This document shows positions 1 to 10,375 of a stretch of 64,000 bases of DNA, one piece after another; the stretch's first letter is position 1; every line of letters begins with the position of its first letter. The position numbers and the translations under genes are program-made. Location: the NCBI GenBank assembly GCA_023159155.1, contig JAJNNX010000041.1:434001-498000 (forward strand). Reading direction: 5' to 3'. This DNA comes from Ustulina deusta (taxonomy: Eukaryota; Ascomycota; Sordariomycetes; Xylariales; Xylariaceae). Below the pieces are notes generated by a model. The model was not told where the DNA came from, ran no database searches, and saw only the letters and a list, made by a program, of their open reading frames with translations.

Positions 1-457
1 CTTTGGCCTCCTCTTTGTAGACCATCATGGACCATGCTATGAGTCGTGCTATTCATTACATAATATGATGTGGAGTTGCGTACCGCAAAGAATCACCTCT
101 GGCATCGAAAGGTGATAGCGACCCCTGTTTATCTCCCCGAACTTCCGCGGTTGGCGTCGGAGCTGTGGGGTTACACAAGTCAATGCACGGTACTTTAAAT
201 AGTATACAAGGGTCAAGCATTCCATGCAGTCAGCTTGTCTTTGCTCCATGGAAGATCAACCTTCCGCGGAGCAAATTATAAGCCCCCGCGGAACCCTTAG
301 ATTGGGTAGAGATGTCAGTGTTTGGGAGACAGCAGACAAATCTGCGCGTTGATATATCTCAAAATGCAGCTCATAACATTCTTGCTATCTTGGTACTTGC
401 ATTTTGAGCTCCCTCCTTAGCTAAGAATTAGTGCTGTGCTTCAAACCTGACACTACG
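1..457. promoter_or_regulatory. Upstream region of the MFS transporter gene
   Basis: No convincing gene is visible here; the short frames lack any family signal. The stretch holds three copies of the palindrome CCGCGG at 145-150, 264-269 and 286-291. The last two lie in a similar TTCCGCGGAG / CCCCGCGGAA context 16 bases apart. The word recurs upstream of regulator 1 and P450 C. Zn2Cys6 proteins often bind CGG/CCG-type repeats, so these are candidate operator sites for a cluster regulator. That assignment is inference. Confidence 0.4.
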
Positions 458-2092
458 ATGGCTGACACGGAGAAGCCATCGCGAGACTCTGTCGCTGGAA
501 CAAAGTCACCTTCACAACTCGAGGCTGATGTCCCTAGTGTGGGCAGCACGAAGGAGACAGATCCGGATGTTGTCAACTGGGATGGGCCCGACGATCCACA
601 GAACCCGATGAACTGGTCAACGGCGAAGAAGGGTGTTTCCATCGCTATAGTGAGCACAATGACACTGCTCTCGTGAGTGGACACACTGACCCCTGGCCTG
701 TGGCCCGTATCGTGCGCTTACCCGTCCCTTCCACAGGCCCATCGCTTCGACCATCTGCTCTTCGGCCGCGCCAGACATCTTGGCGTATTTCAACGAAACC
801 AACGAAACACTGTTGGCCTTTGTGACTACCGTGTTCTTGTTAGGCTACGTGTTCGGCCCCGCCGTCATCGCACCGTTGTCGGAAATATACGGACGGTCCA
901 TCCTGTACAAAGTGTGCATCGTCTTGTTCCTCGTCTTCAACGTCGCCTGTGCCGTGGCCCCCAGTCTCGGGTCGCTGATTGCCTTTCGATTCCTCGCCGG
1001 CGTGGCGGGCTCGTGTCCAGTGACATTGGGCACGGGTTCTATTGCCGATATGACAGCGCCAGACAAGAGAGCCGGTGCTACCGGGGCATATATCATCGGC
1101 GCTGTATTAGGACCGTCTATTGGACCTATTGCCGGAGGTTATCTGGCACCGGCGTTGGGATGGCGCTGGGACTTCTGGCTGATGTCCATCATTACTGCTC
1201 CTGTGCTCATTGTGGTGATCTTATTCACCCCCGAATCGTATCCGTTCGTGCTGTTAAAACGCAAAACAGAGCGGTTGCGCAAAGAGACTGGCAACACGAA
1301 CCTTCGGTCGGCACTAGATACGGGCAGGACGCCGCGTGATCTCTTCGCATTCTCTATCCTGCGCCCGCTCAAGATGTTGCTGCTTCCCATCGTCTTTCTG
1401 CTCTCATTGTATGCGTCTGTTGTATACAGCTATCTTTACCTATGCTTCACCACCTTTCCCGCGGTCTTCGGTGGCCAATACGGCTTCGGTAGTGGCGCGT
1501 CCGGCCTGGTTACCCTGGGAATAGGTGTTGGTTCTATCGTGGGTGTCGGCTTCACTGGTGCCGTGGCGGATAGGTTATCGAAGTATTTGACTGAGAAGAA
1601 CGGTGGCGATCCCAAACCTGAATACCGACTTCCCACTGTCGCCCTCGGTGGATTTATTGTACCGATCGGACTATTTATTTACGCCTGGACAGCTCAGTAC
1701 AAGACGCATTGGATTGTGCCTATTATTGGAACTGCCTTCTTAGGCTGTGGTCTGATTATGACTTACGTGAGTAATCTCTTGATAAGCCCTAATTCTACTC
1801 GTCACTTGGAGACAGTCTTAACTAATACGTGCATAAGATGGCCACCACTATGTATCTTGTCGACGCATACACTGAGTATGCAGCATCGGTGACGGCTTCT
1901 AGCACCATACTCCGTTGTCTATTCGGGACCTTTCTACCTCTGGCCGGACCTGCCATGTACCAAGCACTAGGCGTCGGTTGGGGAACTTCGGTGCTTGGCT
2001 TCATATCGTTAGCCTTCATTCCCCTGCCTTTTATCTTCTACAGATTTGGACAGCGGATTCGCGAGACCAAACGCATTCAAATCAACATCTAA
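458..2092 (+). CDS. MFS transporter, DHA1-type drug/metabolite exporter
   Basis: Predicted plasma-membrane exporter of the major facilitator superfamily, likely for the cluster product or self-protection. Three exons are inferred (458-672, 737-1766, 1838-2092), with GT-AG introns of 64 and 71 bp, giving about 499 aa, usual for a 12-helix DHA1 carrier. A hydrophilic N-terminus (residues 1-60, ending in the DPQNPMNWS motif typical of fungal drug transporters) precedes the helices. The loop motif GRSILYK and the helix-rich segment with GAVLGPSIGPIAGG (motif C, antiporter signature) are visible. The conserved end-of-intron segment YLVDAYTEYAAS supports the second splice. The start at 458 (MADTEKPS) was preferred over an in-frame ATG at 431 because the family usually begins close to this point; this is uncertain. 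It is the first gene of the cluster and points toward P450 A. Substrate is unknown. Confidence 0.9.
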
Positions 2093-2929
2093 ACAACTTA
2101 CGTACCCTAATCGATCTCATAGGTACAATTAGTATCAACTGCCCAGTCGAGTACAACACTGGTTGATCTAATTACAACGGCAGATGACAACTGCATTGAA
2201 TTTGAGTCAACGTGTACACCAAGAGGGATTTCTTTTCGTCGTGATGGCTATTATCCTGTGTGCATCGTTGTGCTCCTCTCAATAAAGAAGACGCGAAGGT
2301 AATAAGTTGTATTGATAGGAAGGTTGGCAGGCATTCGAGGAGAAGGTATTGATAGAACTGCGCTACTAGACAATAGTTAAATAGACAAAGTAATAAACCG
2401 GAAGTTGAGATAGGATAATTCAAAATATAATATGGACCAGCTTAGGGCTGATGTTATATTATGTCTACGTAGGTATGTGCCATGCTAGCCCACGATGTCA
2501 TGACCCTTCGTGAAAATCTGTTGGACATGGCAGTTCCTCGTAAGCTTCCTTCCACCCCATAGAAGCTGCGGGAGGCAGGGCTGACACTTTCTATCATACG
2601 ACAGGCTATTCAGCTTACCATAATGAATCTAGTCGAAAAACATATAACCCCTCTCCCCCCTCTCGCCACGCCCACATTCACACACACACACACACAGACA
2701 CGTCTGTCTCTCTCTAGTCTCACTTATTTATATACAAATATTATTTAAGATTAAAAATATTCACTTAAAAATATTACTTCAGTCAACTAAAAAGTTGCAA
2801 TATTTAAGAAGAGTTCGCCACTGGGTCTATTTCATTGATAACCTACCTGTGACCAGTTCAACCTGACAAGAAGTACGGTATTCCGAGCCAATCTATCTTA
2901 TCCGTACATTATCTGGATTCATTTCCATT
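2093..2929. other. Intergenic spacer with CT/CA-rich and AT-rich tracts
   Basis: No gene is seen. A pyrimidine- and CA-rich low-complexity stretch lies at about 2645-2720 (CT runs followed by eight or so CA units). It is followed by an AT-rich stretch at 2725-2800. It contains the 3' end region of the MFS gene and the promoter of P450 A. No CCGCGG palindrome was found in it, unlike the neighbouring promoters. Confidence 0.5.
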
Positions 2930-4801
2930 ATGAAATCCGAGATAGTTCCCCCCTCAGCCACTGCCATAGGATTATTCACTGGGCTTGTGTTATACGTCAT
3001 CGGGGGCGCCCTCTACCGACTTTACTTCAGTCCCCTCGCACGATTCCCAGGGCCCAAGATCGCTGCTATAACGTTCTGGTATGCGCATTTTCTGACAAAA
3101 CCAAGCCAGGTGTTAATATGATATAGGTACGGATTCTATTACGATGCTATCTGCAAAGGGCAGTATATATGGAAGATAGAGCAGATGCATGCGAAATATG
3201 TGAGTTTCTTAGGAATGATTTAGGGTGGCTCTCACTATATGCGGATTGCGGGCTGGTTCCTACTTGAAGAATGGAAACGTGCTGATACATGGCGATAGGG
3301 ACCAGTAGTTCGGATCAACCCGGATGAAATCCATGTAAACGATCCCAACTTCTACTCTGTCCTTTATGCTGGTGCTCGAGAGAATCGGGAGAAGGTGTTT
3401 AAAAACACGCGCCAGTTCGGCATGCCGGACTCGATGCTGTTCTCTGTACCGCAGAAACTCCATCGAATGCGGCGGGCGATCTTAAACCCCTTTTTCTCCA
3501 AGGCCAGTGTCTACAAACTCCAGCCTGTCATACAGGACAAGGTCGACCAGATGCTCGAGCGCATGCAACAGTTCAGAGTCTCCAGGCAGCCGATTCCGTT
3601 GTTCGAAATGTTCGCTGCGTATTCCAATGGTAAGCCGCCTGGACCTGGATTAAGAACGCGGGGACTAATCCGCGGATAGATGTTGTTATGGAGTATGCTT
3701 TCGCCAGAAGTGATCGGCGCCTGGCGCAACCCGATTTCGACCCGGTCCTTTTGAATGCCCTTGTCTCTGCAAGTGAGATGGCTCATTGGATGTTGCATTT
3801 CAACTGGGTATTCAGGATACTCCAGTCGCTCCCGCTTTGGCTTGCTAAAAAGTTAAACCCAGGGTTTGTCGTTCCCCCCTATTTGGTAGCGGGGGATACC
3901 CGACTAACCATTCGTATACTAGACTTGGGAAGCTTCTCGATTTCGAAGAGGTGCGTATAGTCTTCATCGAGGTTGGATTATAGTATCTTCTGTGTTCTTA
4001 CTTACATTAACGCAGAGGATTAAAGACCACATCCGGGCCATCCAAAACGGCACGAACAGATCTAACGAGAAAACCGACGGCTCACACAGGACCATCTTCC
4101 ACGACGTGTTAGAGGCTGACATACCCGCCTCGGAAAAGCGGCTCGAGCGTATGTGGCAAGAAGGAATGATAGTCGTTGGGGCCGGCACTGACACCACAGC
4201 CTGGACACTGGTGGTTGCGATGGTATATATCATTCTCAACCCTCCTCTCCGCCAACGCCTAGAAGCAGAGCTGAAAGCTGCCACAACCGAGAAAGGGGGG
4301 CTCCAATTAAGCGACCTGGAGCAGCTCCCATACCTCTCAGCATGCATCAAGGAATCGCTGCGGCTCGGATACGGACTCGCAGCGCGACTACCACGCGTGG
4401 CTCCCGATCAAGTCCTCGAGGTGCCTGGGACGTCGGGACTTGCGATCCAGCCTGGCACCAAAGTGATGATGAGCTCGGTACTTATGCACCGACACCCGAG
4501 CGTGTTTCCGCAACCCGACCGCTTCGACCCGAACCGCTGGCTCGAGAACCCGCGACTGGATAACTATCTTGTAACTTTTTCCAAGGGCGCTCGTTCATGT
4601 CTGGGTATTAACCTCGCGTATGCTGAGATCTATATGGCGCTGGCCGGAGTGTTTGGTCAGTTTCCTCTTGGCGATGACGAGGGCCCGCGCTTGGAGCTTC
4701 TGAAAGGTGCGGATACTCTGAAGGATGTCACAATCGCTGGGGACATGTTTCTCCCAGCTGTCCTGTCAGGGCAGAAGCACATTGAAGCCGTGTTTAAGTG
4801 A
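2930..4801 (+). CDS. Cytochrome P450 A, TRI4/CYP58-like monooxygenase
   Basis: Haem-thiolate monooxygenase, anchored in the ER by one N-terminal helix (about residues 12-32, followed by the proline-rich hinge FPGPK). Six exons are inferred: 2930-3078, 3127-3199, 3299-3629, 3680-3885, 3933-3950 and 4016-4801. They join in frame to about 520 aa, normal for a fungal P450. Visible motifs are the I-helix GAGTDTT (Asp near 318), ExxR as ESLR (372-375), FDPNRW in the PERF region, and the haem loop FSKGARSCLG with Cys near 454. The N-terminal half (LYRLYFSPLARFPGPK, NPFFSK, FEMFAAYSNDVVMEYAF) resembles trichodiene-oxygenase-like fungal P450s. The 18-bp fifth exon (LLDFEE) and its 47-bp upstream intron are the weakest part of the model. 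Role in the pathway: oxidative tailoring of the PKS-NRPS product; the exact reaction cannot be told. Confidence 0.88.
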
Positions 4802-5307
4802 TGAAGCTCGACTGGTTCAAATCATCTCGGTAACTATACTACTGATTTATAAGTAATTATCTAAGAGAATCGGGATACGGTTTTTGTTTTGACTATTTCT
4901 TTGTCTCCTATGTATAACAGTTGACCTCATACATGACCACTATATTCAGCCTGGTATTGCCATTCATGTAACCCATCCTATGCATCATGCCTTTCCCCGA
5001 CAAGCGAAGCTGCGAATCCAGTTAGTTGTTTGTTGTTAAAGAAACAAATTGTAACTACTTTCGGTTAGCTGGAATTGGACCAAATTTCCAGGATCCAGGC
5101 ATAATACCGGTAGGTATTAATAGTAGAATGGGGTGTTTGGGTGTCTCTTTGTTACACAACAGACGCCACTCTGTCTGACCGCATCAGCCCCCGCGGCAGA
5201 TCCGCGGAGCTGTGGTGCGGAGGCGGGCTGGAATGAAAACTGGTAATAAGACCACTGGTGGCACTGCGCGCATTTCCACGGAAAGACGCACACAACATCT
5301 AATATCC
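4802..5307. promoter_or_regulatory. Promoter region of Zn2Cys6 regulator 1
   Basis: No gene is seen. Two CCGCGG palindromes lie at 5191-5196 and 5202-5207, separated by five bases and about 100 bp before the chosen start. The doubled arrangement resembles a paired Zn2Cys6 operator and could allow autoregulation of the downstream regulator. This is inference from motif recurrence only. Confidence 0.45.
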
Positions 5308-5493
5308 ATGGATAATTCCTCCACGGAACACTCTCAGGAGAACCACGCCGCCGCCAAGCGGTCGCACCGCAAGGGCCACTACTCATGCGACTTCTGCCGC
5401 TCCCGTAAGCTTCGATGTGACAGGCCGCTCCCCTGCGCCAATTGCGTGTCGCGTGGAAAGAAATGCAACTTTGGCGCTGCCGCTGGTCAACAA

Positions 5494-5527
<34 letters not shown>

Positions 5528-7745
5528 CACAACTCGCCTCGTCCCCTGCTGCTCGTACGCCTCAAGAAGTGTCCCAGCCGTCTGCCCCGGGCCAAGGGGG
5601 CTTGCTAGCTGAAGTACACGCGTTGCGTAAGCTTGTACAAGACTTAGAGAAACGTGTGATCCAGAGCGCCAACAACCAGACGAACGACAATGGCAACACC
5701 TCGCAATCGGCCTCGCCCTATACCTCCGGTCCAGCGCTAGACCTGGATCGAGCTGCCTCTTCTGGCGTGGGTCAGGTAAGCGAGGTCGTAGCCCACCTCG
5801 AACGAGTATCTATGGGCCAGAGCTCTCACGTACGTTTGTATTCTCTTCCCTTTGTCTTGCCGCTACTGCGGACTCGCTCACCGTTGCGAACAGGGGGCTA
5901 TTTATGGTGACGAGCTTATCTTCATTGTTGACCATATACGAGCGATACCCAGAGCGCCTAGCCATACGGTGCTGTCTGGCAGTAAACTAACCCGATGCGT
6001 GAGACTGCCGAAGCATGACGAGGCAAAGGTGCTCCTGAGTAAGTACATTGCTAACGTTAGTTACATTCACCACATCGTGCACCATCCATCGCTACCAGCC
6101 ATCATCGACGACATCTATCATCAGATTGGCGGCCAAGACTCAATCAAATTGGGACACCTGATCTTGCTCCTTAGCATCATTGCCAGTACAACGCACGTAT
6201 GGACGCCACATGATGATGCCGGCCGCGAGGACTCTCTTTTTTTCTCGTCAGCAGAGGCGAATGCACAGACACTCTTATGGATCAAGGCGACGTACGATGT
6301 CCTCAATGCCGCGCAGGACGGATATCCGGCTACACTGGAAACCGTCCAAGGCATCATCATCCTGTCTTTCTTGATATGCAACTTGGAAGGAGTTTCACTA
6401 CGATATCGGTTTCTCATTTCTACGGGATTGTTGCTGAGTCGCGAGTTGGGTCTTCATCGCATAGACGATGAATCCAACGCGTCTAGCTCAAACACGATCG
6501 AAGCCGAAGTCGGCCGTCGAGTGTGGTGGTATTTGGTTGCAACGGATTGGTATACCTCCTTGCTCCTTGAACCCCTATTTATCGTTCTAGCCTTGTAAAG
6601 AGCACATTATTTTAACGGCACGGCGCAGGTTATTATCCGCGAGATACGGCCGCCCGGGCGATGGCGTGTACCAGGCAATCCCACAATACATGCTGGTCAA
6701 GAAGCCGCGCAACATCAACGACGTGGACCTGATTGACAATGGGGTCAATTTAGACCTGCCTATAATTCAACCCACTGAGATGTCTTACTTCCTTCAGCGG
6801 ATTCGCCTAGCTGAAATCTCGCGCCGCATTGTCGATCGGTACAACGACTCCATGTTAACGTCTAGCTCTCATGCCCAAGTGATGGCCATGGACGCTGAGC
6901 TGGACCAAATGATCCGCAACATGCCCACGTCCTTCCACCTAGATAGCTACGAGCACATCCAAGACCTCACAAAGAGTGGCATCTTCATCCAAGCCTACCT
7001 GCTGAACTCGATTATATACACACAGCGCTGCAAGCTGCACCTCGGCTACCTCACCTCAAAGCCTAACGATAGCTCGACCTACGCCTACTCACGCGACACG
7101 TGCTTGAAAGCAGCCCGTCAAATTATCCGCGATGAAGTCCAGCTCGAACGCACCCGGCACGTCTTCGCACTTGTGCGATTGCGCCTCTCGGGCATACTAC
7201 ACGCCGTCTTCATGGCCGGAATCGTGCTGATAATGGACGCCTGCGTCAGCCGGTCCGCCTCGGCCCAGGACGAGCTTCGTTCCGGTGAAGCGGCTGAAGC
7301 ATTGCGCATCATTAATGATGCGAAAGGCTATTCGGTTGCGGCCGCGAACCTACAGGAGTCGTTGACGCAGGTCTTAGCATCATTTCGCACCCAGAAGCAA
7401 CAGCGACAACAAAATAATCCACGAGCGTCCGTACCGCCACAACTGCCAACTACTCCAGCGGCTAATTCAACTACAAACATGACTCCAGCGCACACAAACC
7501 GTTCCTACCCTGATCCGTGGGTGTCAGGGGCGCATCCGACACCTCAGATTGATGCGGGAGGTGGCTGGGAGAGCAACGACCGGTTACTAGGTCATATGTC
7601 AGATCTGTTGTCAGTGCCCATCATGAACAGTCCATCGATATCTAGCCAGAATGAGTTAATGCGGAGTCTGGAGGAGCTTACCGATTTTGACGGGTTTCAA
7701 TGGGATGATCTGTTTCCTGGCATAAACTCTTCTTCCTTTATCTGA
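5308..7745 (+). CDS. Zn2Cys6 transcription factor 1, likely cluster regulator
   Basis: Nuclear DNA-binding regulator of about 764 aa. Exons are inferred at 5308-5829, 5894-6549 and 6629-7745. The second splice restores the conserved fungal_trans segment RRVWWYLVATDW followed by LLSARYGRPGDGVYQ. The zinc cluster sits at residues 27-53 with Cys at 27, 30, 37, 43, 46 and 53 (CX2CX6CX5CX2CX6C). A run of 13 glutamines follows at 61-73, then a probable coiled coil around EVHALRKLVQDLEKRV. The start at 5308 puts the zinc cluster at the usual distance from the N-terminus; an in-frame upstream ATG lies at 5233. An Asn/Thr/Pro/Gln-rich C-terminal segment precedes an acidic end (DFDGFQWDDLF) that could be an activation domain. 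It is flanked by P450 A and P450 B, and its own promoter carries paired CCGCGG sites. Confidence 0.9.
5488..5526 (+). repeat. CAA/CAG microsatellite encoding polyglutamine
   Basis: Thirteen successive Gln codons (three CAA then ten CAG) follow directly after the zinc cluster of regulator 1. The tract is in frame and likely length-polymorphic between strains. Confidence 0.95.
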
Positions 7746-8219
7746 CCCCCTGACCATCACGGAACCATACACTGGAACATGGCAATTAGGGCACAGCGAG
7801 ATAGAAATAAATCGAGATGACAGCTGTAGAATTAAAGTATAATCACACAATCACACCACAGACCAGCCCCCCGAAAAACGTCGTAATTTTAAATATTCCA
7901 GAATCACCGCCTTTCAATATAATAACCCCAGAATCGGCAACCTGCGATCGCTGTAATTCTCTATCCACACGTTTACGACATTATCGTATAATTAGTAAAT
8001 TACAGCCTATTTGAATGATTCAGAATGTACAGAAGGCTGACGTAAGTTGATCACCTTTCTCTATGTATGTTTTAAAGGGTTGATGCCTCACCGTTTAAAT
8101 GTTGGATAAAGTGGCTACAAACATGAGGACACACGAGTTGAGTGTTATCCTAGTCTGGTTGAGCAGTCTAGTGATGGTGTTCTGTTCTCTATATACCCTG
8201 CGCTGTGACATCCAAGCTT
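7746..8219. other. Convergent intergenic region between regulator 1 and P450 B
   Basis: Regulator 1 ends at 7745 on the plus strand and P450 B ends at 8220 on the minus strand, so this is a tail-to-tail spacer. It is moderately AT-rich with no recognisable gene or repeat. It should contain both 3' untranslated regions. Confidence 0.5.
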
Positions 8220-9926
8220 CTAAGCTGGCGTAATGGCAATTTTGACACCATTAGTGTTGACCGGGCCAGCCCGCATGATGGGGACATAACCATTAACATC
8301 ACGGCTCTCAACAGCCTTGAAGCGCCGGCAGAATTGAGCAATGACGTAACTAGCTTCAGTGGTAACCAAGAGCTGTGCTGGGCAACGTCGGGGACCGCCC
8401 CCAAAAGGCACAAAGGTCCAATAGGGACGAAGACCAAACCATCGCTCTGGCTTGAACTCGTCTGCGTCCTCACCCCACACATCCTTATCTCGTTGCATGA
8501 CGCTCTTGTTCACTTGGACAACATCGCCTTTTCTCACAAGCATGGGCGACTTACCGTCCTTGCCACCGCCAAGTGGCAGAGTCGTGTCCCGGATACAATA
8601 GCGGACTTGCATAACGCCGTTCGGATATAGTCGGTGTGCTGCATAATGGTCAATTTCCTCAATGTTTGACTTGGGTTAAAATTGATCTCACTTTCGTTGA
8701 GCACACCCTCAAGATATTTCATCGATCGCAGCACTTCGTAAGTCAGGCGTGTATCCTCTCCGAGGGATAAGACTTCTTCCCTGACTTTGGCGTATACATC
8801 AGGAAAGCGAGCAAGATTCCAGAACACATTGCTGATAAATATTGAAGTGGTGTCGTTGTTGGGAACGAATAAGAGCAACATCTCCGATCGCAGCCTTTCC
8901 CGGTCTTCGGGAACATTGCCCACCATAGACCATAGCAAATCCGTCCTCTCAGATTTCAACTCGACGCCGAAGGATGAATCCTTCTGAGCTGCATCATTAC
9001 CTTTGTCTTTCTCAGCCCTTTCCTGATAGGCTCGATCGACTTGGCGATCAATGAAGTCATGCACAAGGTCAATAGCGTCAAACCAGGGCTTCCACCGGAA
9101 CATCCAAAGCCACTTGCTCATTTGTAGACGGAGGCGCAGTCCGCGCAACACATCAGTCATGGCCCAGGCAATTTCAGCGCGCTCAGGGTATAGGAGACAG
9201 TTGATGGATTCTCCAAAAAGGAAATGACTAGAGGTATCGAGAAACTATATGTCATATGAAAAGAGTCAGCTTTACCTCAACAAGTTGAACCAAGGAAGGT
9301 GGACAAACCCATCGCTGCATCAGAGTCTGCATATCGAAAGTAGATCCGTCGAGGGGAATCAAGCTGAGAAGATTGTCGGTATGCTCCTTCAGCCGATCTG
9401 TGTTGGAGAAAGCTTCACGCATGAAGTAGGGCTTGATTAAAAACCTGCTGAACTCCCAATCGTGACCGTCGGTAGTGTTGACGCCCTTGTCAGCAAAGGG
9501 CATGCTAGCGCCGGTCTTGCGCCGCAACGGCTCCACACCAAAGTCCTTCCAGACCGTCGCTGACAGAGCCTTCATGTTCTCGGGCTCGATGGTATGGATA
9601 TAATGTCTGCCGAGGAAGTCGATGGTGAAGGTCTTGGACTTGCCTGGTCCTGTCGCATGTAGGTTACGAAGCCAGAGCAGAAACGTATGGTTTCTCAAGG
9701 ACCTCGCCATTGAAAGTGCAATATCGAAACCCATGATAGGGATCAATTGCGGATAGCGGGGAGGTGCCGCATATCCCTTCCGCCATTCGTTCCATGACCT
9801 CGAGACTCTGGCCGTCACCGACTTCGTGACGACGAAGAAGAATAAGAGATAGAGCAGATAAGGCCATTTTTGTTTCACTTGCTCTGTCAAGTTTGGAAGC
9901 TCAAAGCCCCATTGAAATTGGGCCAT
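8220..9926 (-). CDS. Cytochrome P450 B, CYP52/CYP63-like
   Basis: Membrane-anchored monooxygenase of about 529 aa. Exons on the minus strand are inferred as 9926-9309, 9244-8692 and 8638-8220, with introns of 64 and 53 bp. The start MAQFQWGFEL precedes a hydrophobic anchor (WPYLLYLLFFFVV). The segment FGVEPLRRKTGASMPFADKG followed by TTDGHDWEFSRFLIKPYF is the signature of the CYP52/63/539 group, many of which hydroxylate fatty acids or alkyl chains. The I-helix is unusual (VPNNDTTS in place of AGxDTT). ExxR (ETHR, 390-393) is created by the second splice. PERW and the haem loop FGGGPRRCPAQ (Cys near 476) are present. The first splice gives QRWFLDTSSHFLFGES, the expected helix; the alternative 31-bp intron is too short. 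An alkyl-chain oxidase role on the polyketide tail is a plausible inference. Confidence 0.88.
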
Positions 9927-10375
9927 CTTGGTGAGTGAAATCAATAGAAGAATGTAGGGCTCGTTAATTACTAGAATCTGGTGGTGGTATATAGATACGT
10001 ACCTAGGATGGCCTACGGACTTGAAGGCATAACTTTTTATTTGAAGTTCTCTCACTAAAAATATCAGTCTTACACCACTTTGTCATAGTTTCGGCCACGG
10101 GGAGTTAAGGCACGGAAGGTTGGAATAGCGCATAATCTCCGCTTACGCCTGATGAGACGTTCTCACGGAGACTTCATACTCTCCCAATTACGTCGGAACT
10201 TATTTTTCGAGATGAAAGAAAGAGAGAATATGGCATGATTCAGCTCGGGCCCCATACATCTTAAATCAAAGGTCCGTATATACTGACCGCGGCACTGGTA
10301 ATCTGTATGCAGGCTAATCAACCTTGAGCTGCCTAGCATACGCAACTCAACACGCCAAGTTCAAAATATTTCGTC
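9927..10375. promoter_or_regulatory. Divergent promoter between P450 B and P450 C
   Basis: The two P450 genes start head-to-head 449 bp apart. Within it lie a CCGCGG palindrome at 10287-10292, about 84 bp before the P450 C start, and the word CGGGGAGTTAA at 10098-10108. The same 11-mer occurs in the divergent ER/PKS-NRPS promoter at 20422-20432. Both are candidate regulator-binding sites. No other feature is seen. Confidence 0.45.

Noticed and set aside
49..249. Short minus-strand frame at the left end
   Set aside because: 66 codons without similarity, overlapping a promoter with repeated CCGCGG sites.
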